Positions 17,213 to 25,382 of a stretch of 64,000 bases of DNA are shown here, one piece after another. Made by a program: the position numbers and the translations under genes. Numbering within the stretch: the stretch's first letter is position 1; the number at the start of each line of letters is the position of its first letter. Under the pieces are notes generated by a model. That model was not told the origin of the DNA. It ran no database searches and worked only from the letters and a program-made list of their open reading frames with translations. This stretch comes from Antarctobacter sediminis (GTDB taxonomy: Bacteria; Pseudomonadota; Alphaproteobacteria; Rhodobacterales; Rhodobacteraceae): contig NZ_JAHUZG010000002.1 of assembly GCF_019218285.1 (NCBI RefSeq), positions 682,001 through 746,000 on the forward strand, written 5' to 3'.

Positions 17213-17917
17213 GTGACACGGGCGCGCAAGACAGACTCGGCACGGGTGACACCGGACGAAAGCCTTGCCACCTTCGGGGCTGAGGTGCGGCAGTTGCGCA
17301 AGGCGCGGCAAATGACGCTGAATGACCTTGCCCGGAACAGCGGTGTCTCTGTCAGCCATCTTTCCGCCATCGAACGCGGTGCCGTGAACCCGACACTGGG
17401 CAAGATCCGCCGCATCGCCGACGCGCTTGGCGTGCCCGAAGACTGGTTCTTTACCCCCCGCCCCGGTCACGGGCCAATGGAACGAACCTATGTCGTCCGG
17501 CAGGAAAACCGCCGCAACCTGAACCTGCTTTATGGTGAAACGGTCGATACCGCGGGTTATTCCGACGCGCTTCTGTCCTCTTCCCTTGGCGGGGAATTCC
17601 ACATGGGGATCTCGGACTATCCGCCCCACAGCGAGGCGGTGGCGGATGAACTCTATGCCCGCGACGGCGAACAACACGCGCTGGTTCTGGAAGGAGAGCT
17701 GACCCTGACGCTGGAGGACGAGGTTATCACCGTCCGCGCGGGCGACAGCTTTAGCTTTCCGGGCCACATCCTGCACAGCACCCGCAACAAAAGCGACAAA
17801 CCCGCCCGGCTGATCTGGGTGAACTCGCCCGTGATCATCCCGAAATACGCGGCCCTCGATTCCGAAGACGCCCCGGAGACAGACAATACCGCGAAGAAAA
17901 AGCGCTCCGGCACGTGA
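17213..17917 (+). CDS. XRE-family regulator with C-terminal cupin sensor domain (paralogue 2)
   Basis: A 234-residue HTH-cupin protein closely similar to the product at 16440 (shared SHLSAIERGA, DWFF, VVIPK-like tail). The HTH spans about residues 22-80 and the cupin about residues 130-215 (LVLEGELTLTLEDE, GHILHSTRNKSDKPARLIWV). The GTG start at 17213 is supported by AGGAGG 6 bases upstream. It sits 74 bp ahead of the peptide-importer operon on the same strand, so it is the best candidate for that operon's regulator. The duplication suggests separate control of the flanking hydrolase and the importer, or hetero-regulation by two related ligands. Confidence 0.9.
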   Translation: MTRARKTDSARVTPDESLATFGAEVRQLRKARQMTLNDLARNSGVSVSHLSAIERGAVNPTLGKIRRIADALGVPEDWFFTPRPGHGPMERTYVVRQENRRNLNLLYGETVDTAGYSDALLSSSLGGEFHMGISDYPPHSEAVADELYARDGEQHALVLEGELTLTLEDEVITVRAGDSFSFPGHILHSTRNKSDKPARLIWVNSPVIIPKYAALDSEDAPETDNTAKKKRSGT

Positions 17918-17991
17918 CTGGCAACGGTCCTGTCCGCGCCTCGGGCGCGGGCCGGGCAAAAAAGACAGACCAAGACAACAGGGAGACGACC

Positions 17992-19551
17992 ATGACACAG
18001 AACAAGACCCACGGCCTGACCCGCCGTTCCCTTCTTGCCAGCGCCGGGGCCTTTGGCGCCGCGACACTGGCGATGCCGCGCATGGCGATCAGCCAAGATG
18101 GCAAGGTGCTGACAATCCGCTCCTACTCGGACCTGCAATTGCTGGACCCGGCCTTCCGCCTCTCGCTGCCCGAGGATGACATCATCCGCGCCATCTATCC
18201 CCCACTGATCGAACCGGTGTCCGGTGACGTCTGGGACTGGAAAGCGGTGGCCGTCGACAAGATCGAACAGCTGGACGATCTGACCATCGCCTTTACACTG
18301 AAGGACAACATCGGCTTTACCGACGGCTATGGCGACATGACCGCCGATGACGTCAAGTTCTCGATCGAACGGATTGCCGATCCCGCGAACGAAAGCCCCT
18401 ATGCGGGTGACTGGGCCGCGCTGAAAGAGGTCGAGGTCAAGGACCGCCTGTCCGGTCTCATCCACCTCAAGAACAAATTCGTCCCGCTGTGGACCACCAC
18501 ACTGCCAACGCCTGCCTCTTGCGTCGTGTCGCGCAAGGCGGTCGAGGAATTGGGCGGCAAGATCGGCACCGAGCCGGTGGCCCAGTCCGGCCAGTACCTG
18601 CTGACCGAATGGGTGCCCAAGCAGCGCACCGTGCTCAAGCGCAACCCCGACTGGAAACACGAACCGGGCGGCTTTGAGGAAATCCACATCATCCCGATCG
18701 AGGACCCCGCCACCGCCGAGCGCGGTTTCGAAGCGGGCGATCTGGATTACACCTGGACCAGCGTTTCCTCCCTGCCCCGCCTCAAGGAAAACCCGCCCGC
18801 CAGCAGCGTCGTGCTGGAAAAGCCCTCGCTTGCCTATGTCTGGCTGGGCATGAACAAGGACAACGAAACGCTGAAGGATGTGCGCATCCGCCGCGCGATC
18901 CAGCACGCAATCGACCGCGAGATCGTCGTCGACGCCGCCTATTTCGGCGCCGCCGGTGTCGCCAATGGCATCATCGCCCCCGGCCTGCCGGGCAGCCGCG
19001 ATGCCGTGACCTACGACTATGACCCCGACAAGGCCCGCGCCCTGCTGGCCGAGGCCGGTGTCACAAACCTGAACGTGACGCTGGACATCCTCAACCAGTC
19101 CGAACGCCTGACCGCCGCGCAGGTGATCCAGGCCAACCTGGCCGACGTGGGCATCAACTGCGAAATCAAGCAGAACGACAGCGGCACCTTCTGGTCTCTG
19201 GGTTCCAAAGACGGCGACTATTTCATGGACCTGCAACTGGTTCTCAGCCGCTTTTCGATGCAGCCCGATCCCTCTTGGGCGACGGTCTGGTTTACGCCGG
19301 AACAGGTCGGCGTCTGGAACTGGGAGCGGTTCGACAACGCCGAGTACAAGGAACTGCACGATCAGGGTCTGGTCGAAAGTGATCCAACCAAGCGCGACGA
19401 GATCTACAAGAAGATGCAGTCGCTGATGGACGAAAGCGGATGCTACGTCTTCCTCACGCACGAGGTTGTCGGCGCGATCCACAAGGACACCATCACGCCC
19501 GGCCTCAAACCCAACGGCGAGTCCCTGCTGTCGGATTTCAAACCGGCCTGA
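17992..19551 (+). CDS. ABC transporter substrate-binding protein, peptide/nickel (SBP_bac_5) family, Tat-exported
   Basis: A 519-residue periplasmic receptor of the DppA/OppA type. The N-terminus carries a twin-arginine motif (TRRSLLASAGAFGAATLAM), so it is probably exported folded. SBP_bac_5 features include YSDLQLLDPAFRLSLPEDDI, FTLKDNIGFTDG with DVKFSIERI, and the mid-domain DVRIRRAIQHAIDRE. The ATG at 17992 follows GGGAGA at a proper distance. It begins a five-gene importer set whose two permeases and two ATPases follow in order. The family binds oligopeptides but also opines, glutathione and other peptide-like compounds, so the ligand remains open. Confidence 0.92.
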   Translation: MTQNKTHGLTRRSLLASAGAFGAATLAMPRMAISQDGKVLTIRSYSDLQLLDPAFRLSLPEDDIIRAIYPPLIEPVSGDVWDWKAVAVDKIEQLDDLTIAFTLKDNIGFTDGYGDMTADDVKFSIERIADPANESPYAGDWAALKEVEVKDRLSGLIHLKNKFVPLWTTTLPTPASCVVSRKAVEELGGKIGTEPVAQSGQYLLTEWVPKQRTVLKRNPDWKHEPGGFEEIHIIPIEDPATAERGFEAGDLDYTWTSVSSLPRLKENPPASSVVLEKPSLAYVWLGMNKDNETLKDVRIRRAIQHAIDREIVVDAAYFGAAGVANGIIAPGLPGSRDAVTYDYDPDKARALLAEAGVTNLNVTLDILNQSERLTAAQVIQANLADVGINCEIKQNDSGTFWSLGSKDGDYFMDLQLVLSRFSMQPDPSWATVWFTPEQVGVWNWERFDNAEYKELHDQGLVESDPTKRDEIYKKMQSLMDESGCYVFLTHEVVGAIHKDTITPGLKPNGESLLSDFKPA

Positions 19552-19562
19552 CGGACCTTGCA

Positions 19563-19585
19563 GGCGGGCCCGAAACGGGCCCGCC
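19563..19585 (+). other. intra-operon hairpin after the peptide-binding-protein gene
   Basis: A perfect 10-bp GC stem (19563-19572 and 19576-19585) with the loop AAA lies 11 bases after the receptor stop and 24 bases before the permease start. Like the hairpin at 12221, it sits just downstream of a binding-protein gene and probably sets receptor excess by mRNA stabilisation or partial termination. Confidence 0.65.
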
Positions 19586-19609
19586 GCCCCCTTCCCGAAG
19601 GACATCCCG

Positions 19610-20554
19610 ATGTTGAATTACGCCCTCAAACGGTTGGGGCTGGCGGTGGCTATCGTGTCACTGGCCATGTTCCTGCTGTTCTGCATGATCTACCTCGTCC
19701 CCGGTGACCCGGCCTCGGTCGCGCTTGGGCCCCGGGCCACGGAGGCGATGAAAGAGGCGCTTCGGGTCAAGATGGGCCTCGATCAACCGATCTGGGTCCA
19801 GTTCTGGCACTTCTTCTCTGGCGCATGGACCGGCGATCTGGGCGAAGAGGTCCTGTCCGGCCGTCCGGTGCTGGACGTGGTGCTGGAACAACTCCCCTAC
19901 ACGCTGGCGCTGATCGCCGGCGGTATCAGCTGGTCCGTGGCGCTGGGGATCCCGCTGGGTTGCTGGGCCGCGATCAACCGGGGCAGCCTTGCCGACCGGT
20001 TCGTCGGCATCCTCTCGGTGGCGGTCATCGCCGTGCCTTCCTTCGTGATCGCCATCTACGCGCTGCTGATCTTTGCCGTCACCCTGCGTTGGCTGCCCGC
20101 CATTGGCGCCGGAGAGCCGGGGGATCTGGGCGACCAGCTGGTACACCTTGCCCTGCCCTCGCTCGCGGTGGGGCTTGGCTGGGTCGGCTACATCGCCCGC
20201 ATGGTGCGCGCCTCGATGCTCGAGGTGCTGGAGGCCAGCCACATCCGCACCGCCCGCGCCTTTGGCCTGCCGGACAACATGATCACCTACCGCTATGCGC
20301 TGACCATCGCGATCCTGCCCACAATCACCCTTCTGGGTGTGGGCATCGGCCAGATGCTGTCCTCTGCCGTCTTTGCCGAGATCGTCTTTGCCCGCCCCGG
20401 TGTCGGCAAGCTGGTCTACGACGCCATCCTGACCCGCAACTTCCCGGTGGTGACGGGCGCTGTCCTTGTGACGACCGTTCTGTTCGTCCTTCTCAACCTG
20501 ATCGCAGATCTCATCGTCGGAGCCTTGGACCCCCGTGTCAGAAGCAGCCTCTAA
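19610..20554 (+). CDS. ABC transporter permease, DppB/OppB type
   Basis: A 314-residue inner-membrane permease with six predicted helices. The start MLNYALKRLGLAVAIVSLAM and the motif MIYLVPGDPASVALG are typical of the first permease of peptide importers. The EAA loop is MLEVLEASHIRTARAFGLPD. The ATG at 19610 is chosen because the DppB-type first helix begins at once after it; earlier codons lie inside the receptor gene and the hairpin. It overlaps the second permease gene by 20 bases. Confidence 0.93.
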   Translation: MLNYALKRLGLAVAIVSLAMFLLFCMIYLVPGDPASVALGPRATEAMKEALRVKMGLDQPIWVQFWHFFSGAWTGDLGEEVLSGRPVLDVVLEQLPYTLALIAGGISWSVALGIPLGCWAAINRGSLADRFVGILSVAVIAVPSFVIAIYALLIFAVTLRWLPAIGAGEPGDLGDQLVHLALPSLAVGLGWVGYIARMVRASMLEVLEASHIRTARAFGLPDNMITYRYALTIAILPTITLLGVGIGQMLSSAVFAEIVFARPGVGKLVYDAILTRNFPVVTGAVLVTTVLFVLLNLIADLIVGALDPRVRSSL

Positions 20555-21410
20555 CCCCCCCGCCCCGGCCTCCGAGCTTTGGCGCTCGATCCGCCGCCTG
20601 CTGCGTGAACCGCTTGGCGTGTTTGGCCTGACCCTTGTCGTGCTGGTGATCCTTGGCGCGGTTTTTGCCGACCTGCTGACCCAGTGGGACCCTACCCGCA
20701 TCAATCCCCGCGACCGGTTTCAGGGACCGTCCGGCGCGCATCTTCTGGGCACCGACCAGCTGGGCCGCGACCTCTTTGCCCGGGTGCTGCACGGTGGCCG
20801 GATCGCGCTTTACGTCGCATTGTTTTCAACCGCCATCTCGCTGGGCATCGGCATCGTTCTTGGGCTGATCGCGGGCTATGGTCCGCGCTGGCTGGACAAC
20901 CTGATGATCCTGCTTTTCGACGCGATGAAAAGCTTTCCCACCGTGATGTTGGCATTGGCGCTGGTGACCATTGTCGGTCCATCTCTGACGGCGGTGATCG
21001 TGGTGGTGATCCTCGTCAACGTGCCGGGATACGCGAGGATCATCCGTACCCAGACCATCGCCATCAAATCATCCGAGTTCGTGACCGCGGCCAAGAGCAT
21101 GGGCGCCTCCAGCACCCGCATCCTTGGCGTGCACATCATGCCCAATGTCATCGGTCCGCTGGTGATCCTTGCGTCGATGGACATTCCCGTGGTGATCGCC
21201 ATCGAGGCTGGGATGAGCTTTCTGGGCCTTGGCGTGCGCCCGCCGACGCCCAGCTGGGGGTCAATCCTGAACGACGGCTTCAGCCAGATCCGCGAAACTC
21301 CGTGGATCGCCATCGCGGGCGGGTTGCCCATCATCATCACCACGCTGGGCTTTACCTTTCTCGGCGAAACGCTGCGGGACGTCTTTGACCCCCGGCTGAA
21401 AGGACGCTGA
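20535..21410 (+). CDS. ABC transporter permease, DppC/OppC type
   Basis: A 291-residue second permease of the peptide importer. It has the OppC_N-type N-terminus (LLREPLGVFGLTLVVLVILG) and the motif HLLGTDQLGRDLFARVLHGGRIAL, diagnostic for DppC. The EAA loop is EFVTAAKSMGASSTRILGVHI. It starts with GTG inside the end of the upstream permease gene, and its stop overlaps the ATPase start by one base (TGATG), so translation is coupled along the operon. Confidence 0.93.
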   Translation: MSEAASNPPAPASELWRSIRRLLREPLGVFGLTLVVLVILGAVFADLLTQWDPTRINPRDRFQGPSGAHLLGTDQLGRDLFARVLHGGRIALYVALFSTAISLGIGIVLGLIAGYGPRWLDNLMILLFDAMKSFPTVMLALALVTIVGPSLTAVIVVVILVNVPGYARIIRTQTIAIKSSEFVTAAKSMGASSTRILGVHIMPNVIGPLVILASMDIPVVIAIEAGMSFLGLGVRPPTPSWGSILNDGFSQIRETPWIAIAGGLPIIITTLGFTFLGETLRDVFDPRLKGR

Positions 21411-22396
21411 TGAACATGCTCAGTATATCCGGCCTGAACGTCTGGTTCTCGACCGAAGACGGGCCGCTGCACGCGCTCAAGGACGTGGGGTTTGACGTAC
21501 CCGAAAAACGGATCGTCGGCATCGTCGGCGAATCCGGGTGCGGCAAGTCCACGCTTATCAACGCGATCCTCGGGCTGCTGGCCGACAATGGCGAAATCCG
21601 CAGCGGCGAGATCCTGTTCGACGGCAGCCATAACCTTGCCCAACTGTCCCCGCGCGACATGCGCGAGTTGCGCGGCCCGCGTATCTCGACCGTCTTTCAG
21701 GACCCGATGGGCGCATTGAACCCGGTTCTGTCGGTCGGCAAACAGATGATCAACATCCAGTACCGGTCCAAGCAATCCAAGGCCGAAAAAGCCGCCCGCG
21801 CCATCGAGATGCTGAAACTGGTCCGCATTCCCGATGCAGAAAGCGCCCTGTCGCGCTATCCGCACCAGTTCTCGGGCGGGATGAAACAGCGCATCGCCAT
21901 CGCCATGGCGCTGATGATGGAACCGGCGCTATTGATCGCGGACGAACCGACCACCGCGCTGGATGCCACGCTCGAAGTCACGACCATCGAACTGCTGAAG
22001 GATCTTCAGGAAAAGATCGGTTGTTCGGTCATGTTCATCTCGCACCATCTTGGCGTCATCGCCGAGCTTTGCGACGACGTGGTGGTGATGTACGCGGGCG
22101 AAGTGGTGGAACGCGGCACCGTGCGCGAGGTGTTTCAAAACCCCAGCCATCCCTACACGCGTCGCCTGCTGGAATGCGACCCGGCGCGTCAGACGGAACG
22201 CACCCGCGTCCTGCCGACCATCCCCGGTGAAATCCCCGATCTGCGCGCGCGGCCCGATGGCTGTGTCTTTGCGGCCCGTTGCCTTGAACGTCACGGCGGT
22301 TGCGACAGCCCGCAGGTCGAACGCCGTGTCCGGGCCGATCATTTCGCCCGCTGCAACCTTGCAGGCCAAACCGCAACAGAAGGGGCCGAGGCATGA
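21410..22396 (+). CDS. ABC transporter ATP-binding protein, DppD/OppD type
   Basis: A 328-residue ATPase with Walker A GESGCGKST, the Q-loop VFQDPMGALNPVLSVG, signature FSGGMKQRIAIA, Walker B LLIADEPTTALD and H-loop FISHHLG. The C-terminal oligopeptide-transporter tail (DGCVFAARCLERHGGCD and two further Cys) is of the kind that often binds an iron-sulfur cluster in DppD/DppF. It pairs with the next ATPase and overlaps it by 4 bases (ATGA). Confidence 0.95.
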   Translation: MNMLSISGLNVWFSTEDGPLHALKDVGFDVPEKRIVGIVGESGCGKSTLINAILGLLADNGEIRSGEILFDGSHNLAQLSPRDMRELRGPRISTVFQDPMGALNPVLSVGKQMINIQYRSKQSKAEKAARAIEMLKLVRIPDAESALSRYPHQFSGGMKQRIAIAMALMMEPALLIADEPTTALDATLEVTTIELLKDLQEKIGCSVMFISHHLGVIAELCDDVVVMYAGEVVERGTVREVFQNPSHPYTRRLLECDPARQTERTRVLPTIPGEIPDLRARPDGCVFAARCLERHGGCDSPQVERRVRADHFARCNLAGQTATEGAEA

Positions 22397-23373
22397 GCGA
22401 CGATCCAATCCTGAGCGTCGAGGACGTGCAGGTTTCCTTTCCCGTCGGACGTCTGACAAACCGCAGCGCCATCCTTGGCGTGGCCGGTGTCAGCTTTGAG
22501 GTCAAGCGCGGCGAAACCTTTGCCCTTGTGGGCGAAAGCGGCTCTGGCAAGACGACGCTGGCCCGCGCCATCAATGGCTTGCAAGAGATTTCGCAAGGCG
22601 CGATCACCTTCGAAGGGCGGCGCATCGACGGGTTGGGCAAGGGGCAGATGAAACCCATCCGCAAGCGCATGTCGATGATGTTTCAGGACCCGGTCGGGTC
22701 GCTGTCGCCCCGGATGACGGTCGGCGATCTGGTGACGGAGCCATTCCGCATCCACGGCAGCGATGGGCGGGACCTGCGCGAGGAAACCCAGCGCTTGCTG
22801 TCCTTGGTGGGACTGCCAACAGATTTCGCCTCGCGCTATCCGCACCAGTTGTCGGGCGGTCAGGCCCGGCGGGTCGGCGTGGCACGCGCCATTGCGCTGG
22901 ACCCGGCGCTGGTGATTGCGGATGAACCCACGGCGGGACTTGACGTGTCGGTGCAGGGCGAGGTGCTGAACCTGCTCAATGACCTGCGCGAAAGGCTGGG
23001 TCTGGCCATGGTCATCATCACCCACAACCTGCACGTGGTTCATCACGTGGCCGACCGCACCGCCGTCATGTACCTTGGCCGTTTTGTCGAAACAGGCGAG
23101 ACCGAGGCAATGTTCGCCGCCCCACGGCACCCCTATACGGCGGCGTTGCTTTCGGCCAATCCCGAACCGGACCCGGACAAGATCCACGACCGGATCTCGC
23201 TGCGCGCCGAGGTGCCTTCGTTGTTGTCGCGCCCGTCGGGGTGCGAATTTCACACCCGCTGTCCCTGGGCGCAATCCAAATGCGCCACGGTCCCGCCGCC
23301 CGCCGGCGACGTGGCCTGCCACTTCCCCCTTGCGCCCGGCGCACAACCCCCAGTTCACGAGGTCCCCTCTTGA
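22393..23373 (+). CDS. ABC transporter ATP-binding protein, DppF/OppF type
   Basis: A 326-residue ATPase with Walker A GESGSGKTT, Q-loop MFQDPVGSLSPRM, signature LSGGQARRVGVA, Walker B LVIADEPTAGLD and H-loop IITHNL. The C-terminal oligo_HPY tail contains CEFHTRCPWAQSKC, again a Cys-rich pattern. The ATG at 22393 overlaps the upstream stop by 4 bases. The gene ends within the TTG start of the following S15 hydrolase, tying transport to hydrolysis in one transcript. Confidence 0.95.
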   Translation: MSDDPILSVEDVQVSFPVGRLTNRSAILGVAGVSFEVKRGETFALVGESGSGKTTLARAINGLQEISQGAITFEGRRIDGLGKGQMKPIRKRMSMMFQDPVGSLSPRMTVGDLVTEPFRIHGSDGRDLREETQRLLSLVGLPTDFASRYPHQLSGGQARRVGVARAIALDPALVIADEPTAGLDVSVQGEVLNLLNDLRERLGLAMVIITHNLHVVHHVADRTAVMYLGRFVETGETEAMFAAPRHPYTAALLSANPEPDPDKIHDRISLRAEVPSLLSRPSGCEFHTRCPWAQSKCATVPPPAGDVACHFPLAPGAQPPVHEVPS

Positions 23374-25382
23374 CCGAAGTCATCGAAACCGTCTGGATCA
23401 CCATGCCTGACGGGGCGCGGCTGGCCGCCCGCCTCTGGCTGCCCGACGGTGCCCGCGACACCCCGGTGCCCTGCATCCTTGAATACATCCCCTATCGCCG
23501 CCGCGACCGGACCCGGATGCGCGATGAATCCATGCACCCGCTTTTTGCCGAGGCCGGTTATGCCTCGATCCGGGTGGATATTCGCGGCTATGGCGACAGC
23601 GACGGGCTGGCCGAGGATGAATATTCCCATCAGGAAATGCAGGACGGCCACAACGTCGTGCAATGGATTGCCGAACAGGACTGGTGTGATGGCAATGTCG
23701 GCATGTTTGGCAAAAGCTGGGGCGCTTACAATGCCTTCCAGGTTGCCTCGACCCGTCCGCCCGCGCTCAAGGCGATCATCCCGGTCATGGGAACCGACGA
23801 CCGCTGGCGCGAAGACATTCATTTCTACGGCGGCTGCCTTGCCAACGACAATTTCTGGTGGGGCACGATCATGCAGCTCTATAATGCCATGCCGCCCGAC
23901 CCCCAGATCGTGGGCGCAGACCGCTGGCTGGACATGTGGCGCGACCGATTGAACGGGGCGCAGTTCTGGCCCGCCATGTGGCTGGAACATCAGACCCATG
24001 ACGAGATGTGGCGGCGCGGCTCGATCTGCGAAAACTACGATGATGTGCAGGTCCCGGTCTATTTCTTCGGCGGCTGGGCAGACCTGTTCCGCGATACGCC
24101 GTTCCGCATCGCCGAGAACCTCAAAGGCCCGGTCAAAGTGATGATGGGCCCTTGGGCACATCTTTACCCGCATGAGGGCATCCCCGCCCCGCGCGCCGAT
24201 TTCGTGGGCGAGGCGATCCGATTTTGGGATCATTGGCTGAAGGGCAAGGATACCGGATTGATGGACGAACCGCCGCTGCGGTTCTTCCTTCAGGAAAGCG
24301 TGGCCCCTGCCGGCATGCACAAGGCACGCGATGGCCGCTGGATCGAAGAGGCCAGCTGGCCTTCTCCCAATGTGTCCGATCAGACGATGTGGCTGAATGA
24401 TGGCACGCTGGACGCGGCCCCCGCTGCGGGTGAGGCGCTGTCGGTTTGCTCTCCGCAGACCTTTGGCGGCGCGGGCGGCGACATGTGTTCCTTTGCCATT
24501 CCCGGCGACATGGCGATCGACTGCCGCACCGACGCGGGTGGCGCGTTGCAGTTCAAAGGCGCACCGCTGGAGGCCCCGCTGGACATCCTCGGCCAGCCCA
24601 GCCTTTCGTTGAAGCTGTCCGCCGACAGGCCGCAGGGCTTTGTTGCCGCGCTCTTGGTGGACGAGGCCCCGGACGGCGCGCAGACGCTGCTGGCGCGCGG
24701 GTTTTGCAACCTCACTCACCGCAACGGCGACATGGATCCGACCCCGGTCACACCGGGCAAAGAGATGGCGGTGACCGTGCCACTGTATGGCACCGGCTGC
24801 CGTGTGCTGCCCGGCCACCGGATCGTGGTGCAGATCGCCTCGGCCTATTGGCCGATCCTCTGGCCCGCCCCGCAGCCGGTCACGCTGACGGTGACGCCGG
24901 GGACATCTGCCCTGCATCTGCCGGTCCGCCACGACCCGCCCGACGCCCCTGCCCCGCGCGACCTGCACGAACCGGCCAAGCGCAGCGGCAAACGCGCGAT
25001 TACCCGCGTCCGCGAAGGCGCGATGGAACGGTCGATCCACACCGATCTGACCACCGGAGAGGTGACGCATCGGTTCTTCCTTGATGGCGGGGTCTTTGGC
25101 CCCGTGGGCGACATGCGGCTGGACGAGATCGGCACCGTGCTCAGCGATATTTCGGACCGGCGCTATGTCATCCACGCGGATGACCCGCTGTCGGCCCGCG
25201 TTTCGATGCAGCAAAAGGCCAGCTTTACCCGCGACGATTGGGTGGCACGGATCGAAGCCTACGCCGAACAGACCGCCACCGAAACCGAGTTCCACCTGCT
25301 GTCACGGGTGAAATGCTGGTCCGGGGACGAGTTGATCTTTGAACGAGAAAAAACCTTCGCAATTCCAAGGAACGGCATGTGA
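23370..25382 (+). CDS. CocE/NonD-family hydrolase (peptidase S15 type), second paralogue
   Basis: A 670-residue cytoplasmic serine hydrolase. The nucleophile is Ser116 in MFGKSWGAYN (note GKSWGA rather than the usual GxSWGG), the acid Asp is in FGGWADLFRD and the His in GPWAHLYPHEG. A PepX_C jelly-roll domain forms the C-terminal half. The TTG at 23370 is chosen as start because GAGG lies 7 bases upstream and the codon overlaps the ATPase stop; the next in-frame Met (23403) would remove the first conserved strand. The end overlaps the third paralogue by one base (TGATG). Confidence 0.87.
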   Translation: MTEVIETVWITMPDGARLAARLWLPDGARDTPVPCILEYIPYRRRDRTRMRDESMHPLFAEAGYASIRVDIRGYGDSDGLAEDEYSHQEMQDGHNVVQWIAEQDWCDGNVGMFGKSWGAYNAFQVASTRPPALKAIIPVMGTDDRWREDIHFYGGCLANDNFWWGTIMQLYNAMPPDPQIVGADRWLDMWRDRLNGAQFWPAMWLEHQTHDEMWRRGSICENYDDVQVPVYFFGGWADLFRDTPFRIAENLKGPVKVMMGPWAHLYPHEGIPAPRADFVGEAIRFWDHWLKGKDTGLMDEPPLRFFLQESVAPAGMHKARDGRWIEEASWPSPNVSDQTMWLNDGTLDAAPAAGEALSVCSPQTFGGAGGDMCSFAIPGDMAIDCRTDAGGALQFKGAPLEAPLDILGQPSLSLKLSADRPQGFVAALLVDEAPDGAQTLLARGFCNLTHRNGDMDPTPVTPGKEMAVTVPLYGTGCRVLPGHRIVVQIASAYWPILWPAPQPVTLTVTPGTSALHLPVRHDPPDAPAPRDLHEPAKRSGKRAITRVREGAMERSIHTDLTTGEVTHRFFLDGGVFGPVGDMRLDEIGTVLSDISDRRYVIHADDPLSARVSMQQKASFTRDDWVARIEAYAEQTATETEFHLLSRVKCWSGDELIFEREKTFAIPRNGM

